From: Pseudomonas pergaminensis
GTDB lineage: Bacteria > Pseudomonadota > Gammaproteobacteria > Pseudomonadales > Pseudomonadaceae
Direction of reading: 5' to 3'
DNA: 64,000 bases
NCBI RefSeq assembly: GCF_024112395.2
Contig: NZ_CP078013.2
Location: forward strand, 4,092,001 to 4,156,000
Positions 47,834 through 56,242 of this stretch are shown here, one piece after another; position 1 is the first letter of the stretch, and every line of letters starts with the position of its first letter. The notes under the pieces are model-generated. The model saw only the letters and a program-made list of their open reading frames with translations, did no database searches and was not told the DNA's origin. The translations under genes and the position numbers were made by a program.

Positions 47834-49239
47834 GGCGGTGAGGCTGCGGCCACTGGTTTTTGCGTGCGTTCGGGTTGCCGCGCGGTGAGCAAGCCGACCA
47901 GGGAAATCATCAGGGCCAGGCCGATGGTCGATGACACTTCAAAACGGTGTTCAGGCGTGACCAGCATCACCGTCAATGCGGCACAGATGAACGCAATGAC
48001 CAGCCAGGTCAGCCAGGGAAACAGCCACATCCGGAAGGTGAGCGTGACGTTGCGCTGTCGCAGGATCTTGCGCATGCGCAACTGCGACACGGCGATCACC
48101 AGGTACACCAGCAAGGCAATGGCGCCCGAACTGGCCAGCAGAAACTGGAACAACCCGGCCGGCGCGAAGTAACTGAACAAGGTCACGCCCGCGCCCAGGA
48201 TGGTGCTGGCAATCACCGCGGCCCTCGGCACGCTGGCCGCCGAGGTCTTCTTCATCAACGTGGGGGCATCCCCGCGCTTGCTCAGGGAAAACAGCATGCG
48301 CGAGGCAATGTAGATGGAGGAATTCATGCAACTGGCCACAGCGATCAACACCACCCCATCAACCAGCAGCTTGGCGTGGGGAATATTCATCAGCTCCAGG
48401 GCGCGCTGATAAGAACCTACCGAGGCAAGCAACGGGTCATTCCACGGCACTACGGAAATCACCACGAAGATCGACAACAGGTAGAACACACCAATGCGCC
48501 ACATCACCGAGCGCGTGGCCCGGGCGATGTTCTGCGCCGGGTTACTGGACTCGGCCGCCGCGATGGTGACCGCCTCAGTGCCGATAAAACTGAACATGAT
48601 GGTGATAAAGGCCCCAACCACCGCCGACAGTCCGTTGGGCGCGAAACCGCCGTGTTCCTCCATCAACCGGCTCAACCCACTGACCTCACGCTCGGGAATC
48701 CAACCCATCAGCACCGCAAAGCCCAAGCCGATGAAGCCGATGATCGCGATCACCTTGGCCATGGCGAACCAGAACTCGAACTCGCCGTACTTGGACACGC
48801 TGAACAGATTGGTGACCACCAACAAAAAGATCGACAACAAGGCAAACAGCCAAGCGTCGATCTGCGGGAACCACTGGTTGAGGATATGCCCGGCGGCCAG
48901 GGCCTCGATGGGGATCACCAGCACCCAGAACCACCAGTACAACCACCCGATGGTGAAGCCGGCCCAGCGCCCGATGGCCTGGTCGGCATAGGTCGAGAAA
49001 GATCCGGTATCGGGGTTGGCCACCGCCATCTCCCCGAGCATGCGCATGACCAGCACCACCAGCGTGCCAGAGAACAGATAAGCCAGCAGCACCGACGGCC
49101 CCGCCGCCGCAATCGCATGCCCGGAACCGACAAACAACCCCGCGCCGATAATGCCTGCAATGGAAAGCATGGTCACATGACGCGGCTTGAAGCCTTGCGC
49201 CAACTGGCCGTTGGAATCGTTGGAATTCAGGCTATTCAT
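47830..49239 (-). CDS. APC-family amino-acid permease (GabP-like)
   Basis: A 469-residue, 12-helix amino-acid transporter. The helix-1 block HVTMLSIAGIIGAGLFVGSG and the loop PDTGSFSTYADQAIGRWAG are standard for the AAT family (GabP, AroP, ProY). Its stop overlaps the start of the GbdR/CdhR-like regulator, so the regulator probably controls its uptake system. The substrate is not clear; quaternary-amine or gamma-aminobutyrate-type compounds would suit the neighbours. Confidence 0.9.
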   Translation of the reverse strand: MNSLNSNDSNGQLAQGFKPRHVTMLSIAGIIGAGLFVGSGHAIAAAGPSVLLAYLFSGTLVVLVMRMLGEMAVANPDTGSFSTYADQAIGRWAGFTIGWLYWWFWVLVIPIEALAAGHILNQWFPQIDAWLFALLSIFLLVVTNLFSVSKYGEFEFWFAMAKVIAIIGFIGLGFAVLMGWIPEREVSGLSRLMEEHGGFAPNGLSAVVGAFITIMFSFIGTEAVTIAAAESSNPAQNIARATRSVMWRIGVFYLLSIFVVISVVPWNDPLLASVGSYQRALELMNIPHAKLLVDGVVLIAVASCMNSSIYIASRMLFSLSKRGDAPTLMKKTSAASVPRAAVIASTILGAGVTLFSYFAPAGLFQFLLASSGAIALLVYLVIAVSQLRMRKILRQRNVTLTFRMWLFPWLTWLVIAFICAALTVMLVTPEHRFEVSSTIGLALMISLVGLLTARQPERTQKPVAAASPP

Positions 49240-49498
49240 TGTTTTTGTTGTTCTCGGTGATCGACGTCAAGGTGTACTGACTGAAGAGTCAGGCGATCAT
49301 CATTTCTTAATGATGGGTCACCTTACGCGGCCTGAGTTCATCAAAAATAGCCTGGGAGCGGCGGGAGTTGGTCTGATATCGACATTAGGCTGGGCAAAAA
49401 CCAGAAGGCAACTTTGGAAAGGCATGGTGTTTCCAGGTCAGCAACCCATGGAGTAGGCTCTGTCAAAGCAGTACTCCAACATTGGCAGGACGCTTGCA

Positions 49499-49954
49499 AT
49501 GCCTAACGACAGCAACTACGCGAAAGATCCCATTCGCCAAGCCACACCCGACGACGTGCGTGCCCTGATCGAACTGGACGCCTACGCAACCGCCCACACC
49601 CATCGCCGCGTGTTCATCCATGACGCCGTGGTTCGCCAACAATGCCTGGTTGCCGTCGACACCGCTGGCCGATGCGCCGGTTACCTGGTGCTGACCCATG
49701 ACTTTTTCGATCATGGCTTTGTGGCGCTGGTCGTCGTGTCGCCGGCGCATCAGCGTCAAGGTGTGGCGCTGCGGTTGCTGACGGCGGCGCAGGCGGCATG
49801 CAAGACGCCCAAGCTGTTTGCTTCGACCAATGCGTCAAACACCGCAGCCCAGGCGTTGTTTGCAAAGGCTGGATTCGTGCCGAGCGGGCAGATCGACAAC
49901 CTGGACGACCACGACCCTGAGCAGGTGTATGTGAAATTCATCAACCCCCTGTGA
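49499..49954 (+). CDS. GNAT family N-acetyltransferase
   Basis: A 151-residue GNAT. The acetyl-CoA-binding motif is VSPAHQRQGVALRLL (the Q/RxxGxG/A signature), followed by the ASTNASNTAAQALFAKAGF helix-strand typical of the family C-terminus. Lone gene; acceptor substrate unknown. The ATG at 49499 follows a 259-bp gap from the permease start that holds no other gene. Confidence 0.9.
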   Translation: MPNDSNYAKDPIRQATPDDVRALIELDAYATAHTHRRVFIHDAVVRQQCLVAVDTAGRCAGYLVLTHDFFDHGFVALVVVSPAHQRQGVALRLLTAAQAACKTPKLFASTNASNTAAQALFAKAGFVPSGQIDNLDDHDPEQVYVKFINPL

Positions 49955-50059
49955 TTGCGTTCCCATCGGTTCCACGCCCCCTCCATCGACCCCCCGTAAA
50001 ACTCCCCCCTTGTGCACACTGGCGCCTCCCAAAACAGCGACAACGTTTTAGAGGTTTCC

Positions 50060-50209
50060 ATGCTCCGAACTCTTGCGACTAGCCTTCTGCTGATGTCGGC
50101 GCCCCCGGCGATTGCAACGCCGCTCACGGCCGAACAGCTTTCGGCCATCGACCGTTATGTAACCTCGCACTCCTCGAAGAGTCGCTGCGACTGCACACGG
50201 CCCGCCTGA
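50060..50209 (+). pseudogene. Remnant of a secreted serine hydrolase (beta-lactamase-type), N-terminus only
   Basis: A signal peptide (MLRTLATSLLLMSAPPAIA) leads into TPLTAEQLSAIDRYV, which is how many Pseudomonas class C beta-lactamase-related hydrolases begin. The frame then stops after 49 residues with no catalytic SxxK. GAGG five bases upstream still gives a ribosome site. The next reading frame (from about 50161) is in a different frame and codes for an unrelated membrane protein, so a deletion probably joined two genes. Confidence 0.6.
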
Positions 50210-50229
50210 AACGGCTGCCAAGGTTCTGG

Positions 50230-50460
50230 GTGCCGCTGCAACAGCGCGCGCCAAAGTGGGTGCTGGCGCTGTGGATCATCGGCGTTTTCGTGTCACTGGC
50301 GACGCAATGCTGGTGCCATTGGTTCGTGACCGCGCCGCTGATCTGCGTGTTGATCGTCGCAGAAATCGTGATCGACGAGGCGCAGATGACACTTCAGTTG
50401 CGCACCGATGCCGTTCGCGATTCGCTGCGAGCAGCGCGTGGCGGCTATTCATATGCCTGA
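50230..50460 (+). CDS. Small hypothetical membrane protein, possibly the 3' part of a broken gene
   Basis: A 76-residue frame from a GTG at 50230 with two hydrophobic segments (WVLALWIIGVFVSLATQ and FVTAPLICVLIVAEIVI). The open frame continues upstream in coding-like sequence (LEESLRLHTARLKRL), which suggests that the original start has been lost at the junction with the hydrolase remnant. No family recognised. Confidence 0.45.
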   Translation: MPLQQRAPKWVLALWIIGVFVSLATQCWCHWFVTAPLICVLIVAEIVIDEAQMTLQLRTDAVRDSLRAARGGYSYA

Positions 50461-50526
50461 TATCGTAGGGCGAGGGACAAGCCCGCTCACCACAATCGCT
50501 CGGAAACCTTGAGCAGAAGGCTATGC

Positions 50527-51420
50527 CTACCGGGAAACCAATCCCGGATTGAACATCCCCTCAAAACGCACCTTGTTCGCCGCGTAATACGCCGCCACCG
50601 CCTTGTCTGCCGTACTCTCCCGCGCCTGCATCATCAGCGCTTCGAGGTCGGCCTGAGGGATCGAGAAATGCGCAAAGAAGTACGCCACCTCGGGGTGTTC
50701 CTGGCTGAAGCCTTTACGGGCCATGGCGTGGATCTGCTCCGCGCCGCCGAAAATCTGCTTGGGATCGTCCAGGTAGCGCAGCGACCATTTGGAGAACATC
50801 CAGTGCGGGCTCCAAGCGTTGACCAATGACCACTTGTCGCGCTTGAGGTTGCGGTCCAGCTCGTTGAGCATGCCGCTTTCCGAAGACCCCACCAGTTTGT
50901 AGCCCCTCAGCTTGTAATCCTCAATCGCCTTGACGGTGAGCTTGTACTGGCCGTTGCCGACTTCGGAGGTAAAGATCTTGCCGTCGAACTTCTCGCGGAT
51001 CCCGGGCTTATTCAGGTCTTCCACGCTGGCCACTTCCGCCACCGGCACCGAAGTGGGTACAGCCATGCCGATTCGCCCTTCATACAGCACGCCAAGGTCT
51101 TCAAGCCGGTCCTTGTACTTGTCGTAGAACGCCTTGTGGGTGCTGGGCAGCCAGACCATCGGGATCAGGTCAATGTTGCCGTTGGCCAGTGCCTGGAACT
51201 GGATGCCAATGTCGGCCATCACCAGCTTGACCGGTTGCTTGAGGTGCTCCTGCAACGCGGTACTGGCGAGTTTGACGGTGATTTCCGTATCGGACCAGTT
51301 CACCCAACCGATGCGTACCGGTGGTTTTTGCTCCGCATGGGTCAGTGCAGCACTGGCACCCAGCGCAAGGCCGAGCAGGTAGGCACAGGCTTTTTTCCGA
51401 TAGCGCACTTGAGTAGTCAT
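50527..51420 (-). CDS. Glycine betaine/choline-type ABC transporter substrate-binding protein (OpuAC family)
   Basis: A 297-residue periplasmic protein with a signal peptide (cleaved after LTHA, about residue 29). Tryptophans that could form the aromatic cage for a quaternary ammonium group are seen in GWVNWSDTEI, MVWLPSTHK and NAWSPHWMFSKW. The fold is OpuAC/ProX-like. No ATPase or permease lies next to it, so it probably serves a shared betaine transporter. It diverges from the demethylase-like enzyme, with a large inverted repeat in the promoter. Confidence 0.92.
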   Translation of the reverse strand: MTTQVRYRKKACAYLLGLALGASAALTHAEQKPPVRIGWVNWSDTEITVKLASTALQEHLKQPVKLVMADIGIQFQALANGNIDLIPMVWLPSTHKAFYDKYKDRLEDLGVLYEGRIGMAVPTSVPVAEVASVEDLNKPGIREKFDGKIFTSEVGNGQYKLTVKAIEDYKLRGYKLVGSSESGMLNELDRNLKRDKWSLVNAWSPHWMFSKWSLRYLDDPKQIFGGAEQIHAMARKGFSQEHPEVAYFFAHFSIPQADLEALMMQARESTADKAVAAYYAANKVRFEGMFNPGLVSR

Positions 51421-51479
51421 CAGGCGTCCTCCTAGGGGGTGAAGGCGATCTTAGCGACGACTTCCGGGCCTCGCAATAA

Positions 51480-51523
51480 AAATGTACATACGTGTCGTCT
51501 ATTATTGACACCTATGTACATTT
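51480..51523. promoter_or_regulatory. Large inverted repeat between the binding-protein and demethylase-like genes
   Basis: AAATGTACATACGTGTC (51480-51496) and GACACCTATGTACATTT (51507-51523) match as an inverted repeat in 16 of 17 positions with ten bases between. A related TGTACA...GTACATTT site lies upstream of the TetR gene (55189-55207). Probable TetR operator for the divergent promoter. Confidence 0.75.
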
Positions 51524-51576
51524 ACCCTAATTTCAAATCGCCCAGCCTGATGATGCCCACGACGGAGCACACCCCG

Positions 51577-53613
51577 ATGTCCAGCGATCCCCTGCTGCAG
51601 CCCTACACGATCAAGCACCTGACCCTGCGCAATCGGATCATGACCACCGCCCACGAACCGGCCTACCCGGTGGACGGCATGCCGCAGGCGTTGTACCGCG
51701 CGTACCACGTCGAACGTGCCAAGGCCGGCGTGGCCTTGACCATGACTGCAGGCTCTGCCGCGGTATCGCGTGACAGCCCGCCGGTGTTCAATAACGTGCT
51801 GGCTTACAAGGACGAGGTAGTCGGCTGGCTGAAGGACCTGACGGATGAGTGCCACGAACACGGCGCGGCCGTGATGATCCAGCTGACGCACCTGGGTCGT
51901 CGCACACGCTGGGACAAGGCGGATTGGCTGCCGGTGGTTTCGCCGTCGCACCGTCGCGAAGCCTCACACCGCTCCTTCCCGAAGAAGATGGAAGACTGGG
52001 ACATCGAGCGGATCATCAAGGACTACGTCGACGCCGCCGAGCGCATGCAGGCGGCCGGGTTGGATGGCCTGGAACTGCAAGCCTACGGGCATTTGATGGA
52101 CCAGTTCTGGTCGCCGCTCACCAATGACCTCGACGGCCCGTACGGCGGCTCGCTGGAGAACCGCATGCGGTTTACCTTCGATATCCTGCGCGGCATTCGC
52201 CAGCGGGTCGGGGAACACTTTCTATTGGGCGTGCGCTACACCGGCGACGAAGCCTTGCCGGGCGGGTTTACTGCCAACGAAGGCTTGCAGGTGTCGCACA
52301 TGCTTAAGGACAGCGGGCTGGTGGATTTCCTCAATGTGGTACGTGGGCATATCGACACGGATGCGGGGCTCACCGATGTGATTCCTATCCAGGGCATGCG
52401 CAACTCGCCGCACCTGGATTTTGCCGGCGAGATTCGCGCGTCCACCGGGTTTCCCACTTTCCATGCGGCAAAAATCCCGGATGTCGCCACCGCGCGTTAT
52501 GCCATTGCCTCGGGCAAGGTGGACATGGTCGGCATGACCCGCGCCCACATGACCGACCCGCATATCGTGCGCAAGATCATCGAGCGCCGCGAAGAAGACA
52601 TTCGGCCCTGCGTCGGCGCCAATTACTGCCTGGACCGTATCTACCAGGGTGGCGCGGCCTACTGCATCCACAACCCGGCGACCGGCCGCGAAACCAGCAT
52701 GCCCCATGACATTCCCAAGGCGGCGGTGAAGCGCAAGGTGCTGATAATCGGCACGGGCCCGGCCGGGCTGGAAGCGGCGCGGGTGGCCGGAGAGCGTGGT
52801 CACGACGTCACCGTGCTGGAGGCCGCCGACCGGCCCGGTGGGCAGATCCGCCTGACGGCATTGAGTGAGCGGCGTCGCGAGATGATCGGCATCATCGATT
52901 GGCGCATGGCCCAGTGCGAACGCCTCGGCGTTCGGTTCCACTTCAACACCTGGGCCGAAGCCGAGACAGTGCTGGCCCACGAGCCGGACCTGGTGATTGT
53001 CGCCACCGGCGGCATGCCGCACACCGAGGTGCTGGCCCAGGGGAATGAGCTGGTGGTCTCGACCTGGGACATCATTTCCGGCGACGTCAAGCCGGGGCGT
53101 CACGTGCTGATATTCGATGACGCCGGCGACCATGCCGCCCTGCAAGCCGCCGAGGTGATCGCGCAGAGTGGCGCCAGCGTCGAAATCGTCACCCCGGACC
53201 GCGCGTTCGCCCCGGAAGTCATGGCCATGAACCTGGTGCCCTACATGCGCAGCCTGCAAGACCTGGACGTGACCTTTACCGTGACCTACCGGGTCGAAAC
53301 GGTGGAGAAACACGACGGTCGGCTGCTCGTCAGCTTTGGCAGCGACTACGGCAAGGTGCACAAGCAGCGGGTGGTCGATCAAGTGGTGGTCAACCACGGT
53401 ACCCTCCCCCTGGACGACCTGTACTTCGACCTGCGCGCGCATTCCAGCAATGGTGGGGCCGTGGAGCAACACGACTTGATTGCCGGGAACCCGCAGAACA
53501 TCGTGACCAACCCTAACGGCCGCTTCCAACTGTTCCGGATCGGCGATGCCGTAGCCGCGCGCAATACCCATGCGGCGATCTATGATGCATTGCGGTTGGT
53601 TAAAGACCTGTAA
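51577..53613 (+). CDS. TMADH/dienoyl-CoA-reductase-like flavoenzyme, probable N-demethylase (StcD/DgcA type)
   Basis: A 678-residue enzyme with an N-terminal FMN TIM barrel of the old-yellow family (about 8-340), an iron-sulfur segment, and a C-terminal FAD/NAD(P) part (IIGTGPAGLEAARVAGERG). It is the same size as the N-methylproline demethylases (StcD) of proline-betaine breakdown and close to DgcA of dimethylglycine breakdown. The cluster region reads RPCVGANYCLDR, then YCIHN: C345, C351 and C363 are present, but the expected second ligand is A348. It diverges from a betaine-type binding protein. The start at 51577 (MSSDPLLQPYTIK) is chosen over upstream ATGs by similarity of the N-terminus. 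Confidence 0.88.
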   Translation: MSSDPLLQPYTIKHLTLRNRIMTTAHEPAYPVDGMPQALYRAYHVERAKAGVALTMTAGSAAVSRDSPPVFNNVLAYKDEVVGWLKDLTDECHEHGAAVMIQLTHLGRRTRWDKADWLPVVSPSHRREASHRSFPKKMEDWDIERIIKDYVDAAERMQAAGLDGLELQAYGHLMDQFWSPLTNDLDGPYGGSLENRMRFTFDILRGIRQRVGEHFLLGVRYTGDEALPGGFTANEGLQVSHMLKDSGLVDFLNVVRGHIDTDAGLTDVIPIQGMRNSPHLDFAGEIRASTGFPTFHAAKIPDVATARYAIASGKVDMVGMTRAHMTDPHIVRKIIERREEDIRPCVGANYCLDRIYQGGAAYCIHNPATGRETSMPHDIPKAAVKRKVLIIGTGPAGLEAARVAGERGHDVTVLEAADRPGGQIRLTALSERRREMIGIIDWRMAQCERLGVRFHFNTWAEAETVLAHEPDLVIVATGGMPHTEVLAQGNELVVSTWDIISGDVKPGRHVLIFDDAGDHAALQAAEVIAQSGASVEIVTPDRAFAPEVMAMNLVPYMRSLQDLDVTFTVTYRVETVEKHDGRLLVSFGSDYGKVHKQRVVDQVVVNHGTLPLDDLYFDLRAHSSNGGAVEQHDLIAGNPQNIVTNPNGRFQLFRIGDAVAARNTHAAIYDALRLVKDL

Positions 53614-53676
53614 AGAACACCGAGCCCTCTGTTGGCGCTTTTGGCGGTCATGTCTGCCAACACAGCCGATCCCCTT

Positions 53677-54370
53677 GTGGGAGCTGTCGAGCTTTAGCGA
53701 GGCTGTGAAGGCGGTGGGTCAGGCGATAAAAATGCCAGCAGTGCCGCCGCCTTCGCAGCCTCGCTGGGGCTCGACAGCTCCCACACGAGTGCTTCGTCGT
53801 GGCACAAATCCCACCCACACAACCGATCCCCTGTGGGAGCTGTCGAGCTTTAGCGAGGCTGCGAAAGCGGTGGATCAGTCGATAAAAATGCCCGCAGTGC
53901 CGCCGCCTTCGCAGCCTCGCTGGGGCTCGACAGCTCCCACACTAGTGTTTCGTCGTTGCACAAATCCCACCCACACCACCGATCCCGTGTGGGAGCTGTC
54001 GAGCTTTAGCGAGGCTGCGAAGGCGGTGGGTCAGGCGATAAAAATGCCAGCAGTACCGCCGCCTTCGCAGCCTCGCTGGGGCTCGACAGCTCCCACATTA
54101 GATCTCCGTCGCCGCCAAGATTGCGCCAACACAACCGATCCCTTGTGGGAGCTGTCGAGCTTTAGCGAGGCTGCGAAAGCGGTGGGTCAGGCGATAAAAA
54201 TGCCCGCAGTGCCGCCGCCTTCGCAGCCTCGCTGGGGCTCGACAGCTCCCACACTAGATCTCCGTCGCCGCCAAGACTGCGCCAACACAACCGATCCCCT
54301 GTGGGAGCTGTCGAGCTTTAGCGAGGCTGCGAAGGCGGTGGGTCAGGCGATAAAAATGCCCGCAGTGCCG
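53677..54370. repeat. Tandem array of five REPIN units with an exact 156-bp period
   Basis: Units start at 53677, 53833, 53989, 54145 and 54301. Each of the first four is a 108-bp imperfect palindrome: GTGGGAGCTGTCGAGCTTTA with GCGAGGCTGCGAAGGCGG, a central GGTCAGGCGATAAAAATGCC, then the reverse-complement arm ending GCTCGACAGCTCCCAC. A 48-bp spacer containing CCGATCCC follows each. The fifth unit has lost its right arm. Because 156 is a multiple of three, a spurious reading frame stays open across the array. This is a third repeat family, distinct from the GAGCGGGCTTGC types. The array fills the gap between the demethylase-like gene and the TetR gene. Confidence 0.95.
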
Positions 54371-54422
54371 ACACCCCCCACACTTAGATCCATGTCGCGG
54401 CTGACACTGCGTCCGTGCTCTT

Positions 54423-55133
54423 TTACTCGGCGCCAGCTGTCGGTTCGTCAAAGGTGTCAGTCAATGGCACAAACACCCCCGGCGAGGTTTCGGCGTAGCC
54501 AAACGCCCCATAGAAGCGGTCCAGTTCGCGCCGCTTCAAGGCTTTGCCGGTGAATACGCTGACGTACTGGGGAATTCGCCGGAACCGCACCACCACGTCT
54601 TCGGTGGTTTTCATCGAGATGTAGCCGATCTGTGTGAGGTAGATGGTTCGCGCGCGCACATCGGCGGCTTCGTCATCGTAGCCAAAGCGCCGGAACATGC
54701 CGGCCAAGGCGTTGATGCGAGTGTCGTCGGCCAGGGCGATTTCGGCGCTGACCTCCCCCGACTGCATTGCCCAACTGCGCACGGCAAATTCGAACTGCGA
54801 GTCGAACAGTTCCGGGTTCAGCCAGCATTCGAAGACGTTGAGGATCGCCTCGCAAATACTTTCGGCATAACGCTCGCACTGGCGCACCAGGTTGCCGGTG
54901 TTCTTGTCGCGCCAACGGGTCAGCAACGCGGCGAGCAGTTGCTCGCGGTCTTCATAGAACCAATAGAAACTGGTACGCGACAAGCCCAGTTGCTTGGCCA
55001 GCGGCATGACGCGCACGGCGTCGATGCCGGACTCTTTCAGCGCTATGTACGCGGCGTCCAGCCACACGTCGACCGAGCCTCGCCAGCCCGTGTCCTGGGT
55101 CTTGCCTCGGGGTTTTGCGATCATCCGGGTCAC
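54423..55133 (-). CDS. TetR family transcriptional regulator
   Basis: A 236-residue TetR-type regulator with an N-terminal HTH (about 30-75, MPLAKQLGLSRTSFYWFYED) and a helical ligand domain. A TGTACA/GTACATTT site lies 56 bp upstream of its start and resembles the arms of the inverted repeat at 51480-51523, so it probably controls itself, the betaine binding protein and the demethylase-like enzyme. An internal Met at position 4 is a possible alternative start. Confidence 0.9.
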   Translation of the reverse strand: MTRMIAKPRGKTQDTGWRGSVDVWLDAAYIALKESGIDAVRVMPLAKQLGLSRTSFYWFYEDREQLLAALLTRWRDKNTGNLVRQCERYAESICEAILNVFECWLNPELFDSQFEFAVRSWAMQSGEVSAEIALADDTRINALAGMFRRFGYDDEAADVRARTIYLTQIGYISMKTTEDVVVRFRRIPQYVSVFTGKALKRRELDRFYGAFGYAETSPGVFVPLTDTFDEPTAGAE

Positions 55134-55188
55134 CTTGCCTGGGAATTGCAGGCCACTCTACACGCCCAGCTGCATGGTGCACAGGGAG

Positions 55189-55207
55189 TGTACAGCGACG
55201 TACATTT
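55189..55207 (-). promoter_or_regulatory. Candidate TetR autoregulatory site
   Basis: TGTACAGCGACGTACATTT contains the TGTACA and CGTACATTT half-sites also found in the inverted repeat at 51480-51523. It is placed just upstream of the TetR start. Confidence 0.55.
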
Positions 55208-55339
55208 CGACTCGCCCTGGCGCACCGCCTTTTGCGCAACCTGGAGGTTTAACGCACTAAATTGAACGAATCTGACCCTGTTCCGCTCAATACTTCAGGA
55301 CACACAAACACCCACACGGACGAGGTTGAGGTAGCGGAC

Positions 55340-55642
55340 ATGGCAGCGAAAAAGTGTGAAGCATCGACCACACCTGGCTGGGACGAACAACTGGCCGGCA
55401 ACACCGAACTGTTCTTCGAAGCCGATCGGCTGGAGAAGGCAGCCTACGACATCATTGGCACTAGTCTGGCCGACGCAGCCGCGTGGTTGCGCTTTAGCGA
55501 GGCCAAGCAGATTGCCGACGCAAAGCGTACCGAGGCGTACCAAGACTTGATGCGCATACGCCGGTGCATGCTGGACCGAGACTCGCGGCCCTCCCCTCGC
55601 GCCGATCACCCTCCCCAGCGCGGCCCCTCCGCCGCCCATTGA
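55340..55642 (+). CDS. Hypothetical protein, 100 aa
   Basis: A 100-residue basic, helix-rich protein (MAAKKCEASTTPGWDE...). The region AGNTELFFEADRLEKAAYDIIGTSLADAAAWLRFSEAKQ is shaped like a single long helical segment, and the tail is proline- and arginine-rich. GAGG eight bases before the ATG at 55340 supports this start over a TTG at 55262. No family recognised. It lies divergent from the TetR gene. Confidence 0.55.
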   Translation: MAAKKCEASTTPGWDEQLAGNTELFFEADRLEKAAYDIIGTSLADAAAWLRFSEAKQIADAKRTEAYQDLMRIRRCMLDRDSRPSPRADHPPQRGPSAAH

Positions 55643-55762
55643 GACTGCAAGCGTCTCACCCACCGCGAGAAAAAATATTATACAAACCCGCCCCGCTCCC
55701 CAAACATCCAGGGGCAGCCCGCGTCAGCGGAACTTCCCTGGTTTTTTAGAGCAGGCCCCTCT

Positions 55763-56230
55763 ATGGCACGATTTAAAACCACGCTGTTGGCTTTCCATTT
55801 CCTGACAATCGCAGGCCTATTCATGCCCTCATTGAATGCCCACGCCAACACCCTCGACTCAACTGTGGCAACCCCTTCGCAAGACGCCGTCTACCAACTG
55901 CGCATCTACGAAATTTTCGAGACCAACAAGGTTGCGTTTCATCAGCGATTTCGTGATCACGCCATGCGCATCATGGCCCGCCATGGGTTCGATATCATCG
56001 CCCTGTGGGAAGCCAAGACCCACCAGCGTACCGAATTCGTCTACGTGATCAGATGGCCTGACGCCGATACGATGCGCCAGGGCTGGAAAAACCTGATGGC
56101 TGATCAGGAGTGGTCCGCCATCAAGGAAAAAAGCGCCGCGGAACACGGCGCGATGGTGGGCGAGATTCAGGAAAAGGTGATGGCGTTGACCGACTATTCA
56201 CTGATACCCGCCGGCCTGCCACGGCCATGA
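55763..56230 (+). CDS. NIPSNAP family protein with signal peptide
   Basis: A 155-residue protein with a signal peptide (cleaved after NAHA, about residue 28), followed by a NIPSNAP domain: VYQLRIYEIFETNKVAFHQRFRDH, HGFDIIALWEA and FVYVIRWPDADTMRQGW. NIPSNAP domains are small ferredoxin-like folds, often in catabolic or stress contexts, with no clear enzymatic role. Here it is convergent with the SMP-30-like gene 12 bp away. Secretion of a NIPSNAP is less usual. Confidence 0.85.
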   Translation: MARFKTTLLAFHFLTIAGLFMPSLNAHANTLDSTVATPSQDAVYQLRIYEIFETNKVAFHQRFRDHAMRIMARHGFDIIALWEAKTHQRTEFVYVIRWPDADTMRQGWKNLMADQEWSAIKEKSAAEHGAMVGEIQEKVMALTDYSLIPAGLPRP

Positions 56231-56242
56231 CGCAAAGGTAAC

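Noticed and set aside
53677..54370. CRISPR array
   Set aside because: Repeats are 108 bp, palindromic over their whole length, with near-constant 48-bp spacers and no cas genes; a REPIN array fits far better.
53570..54553. Plus-strand 327-codon frame with five near-identical repeats, looking like a repeat protein
   Set aside because: The repeats are DNA palindromes (REPINs) of period 156, a multiple of three, which keeps the frame open. There is no ribosome site, and the frame overlaps the demethylase gene and the TetR gene.
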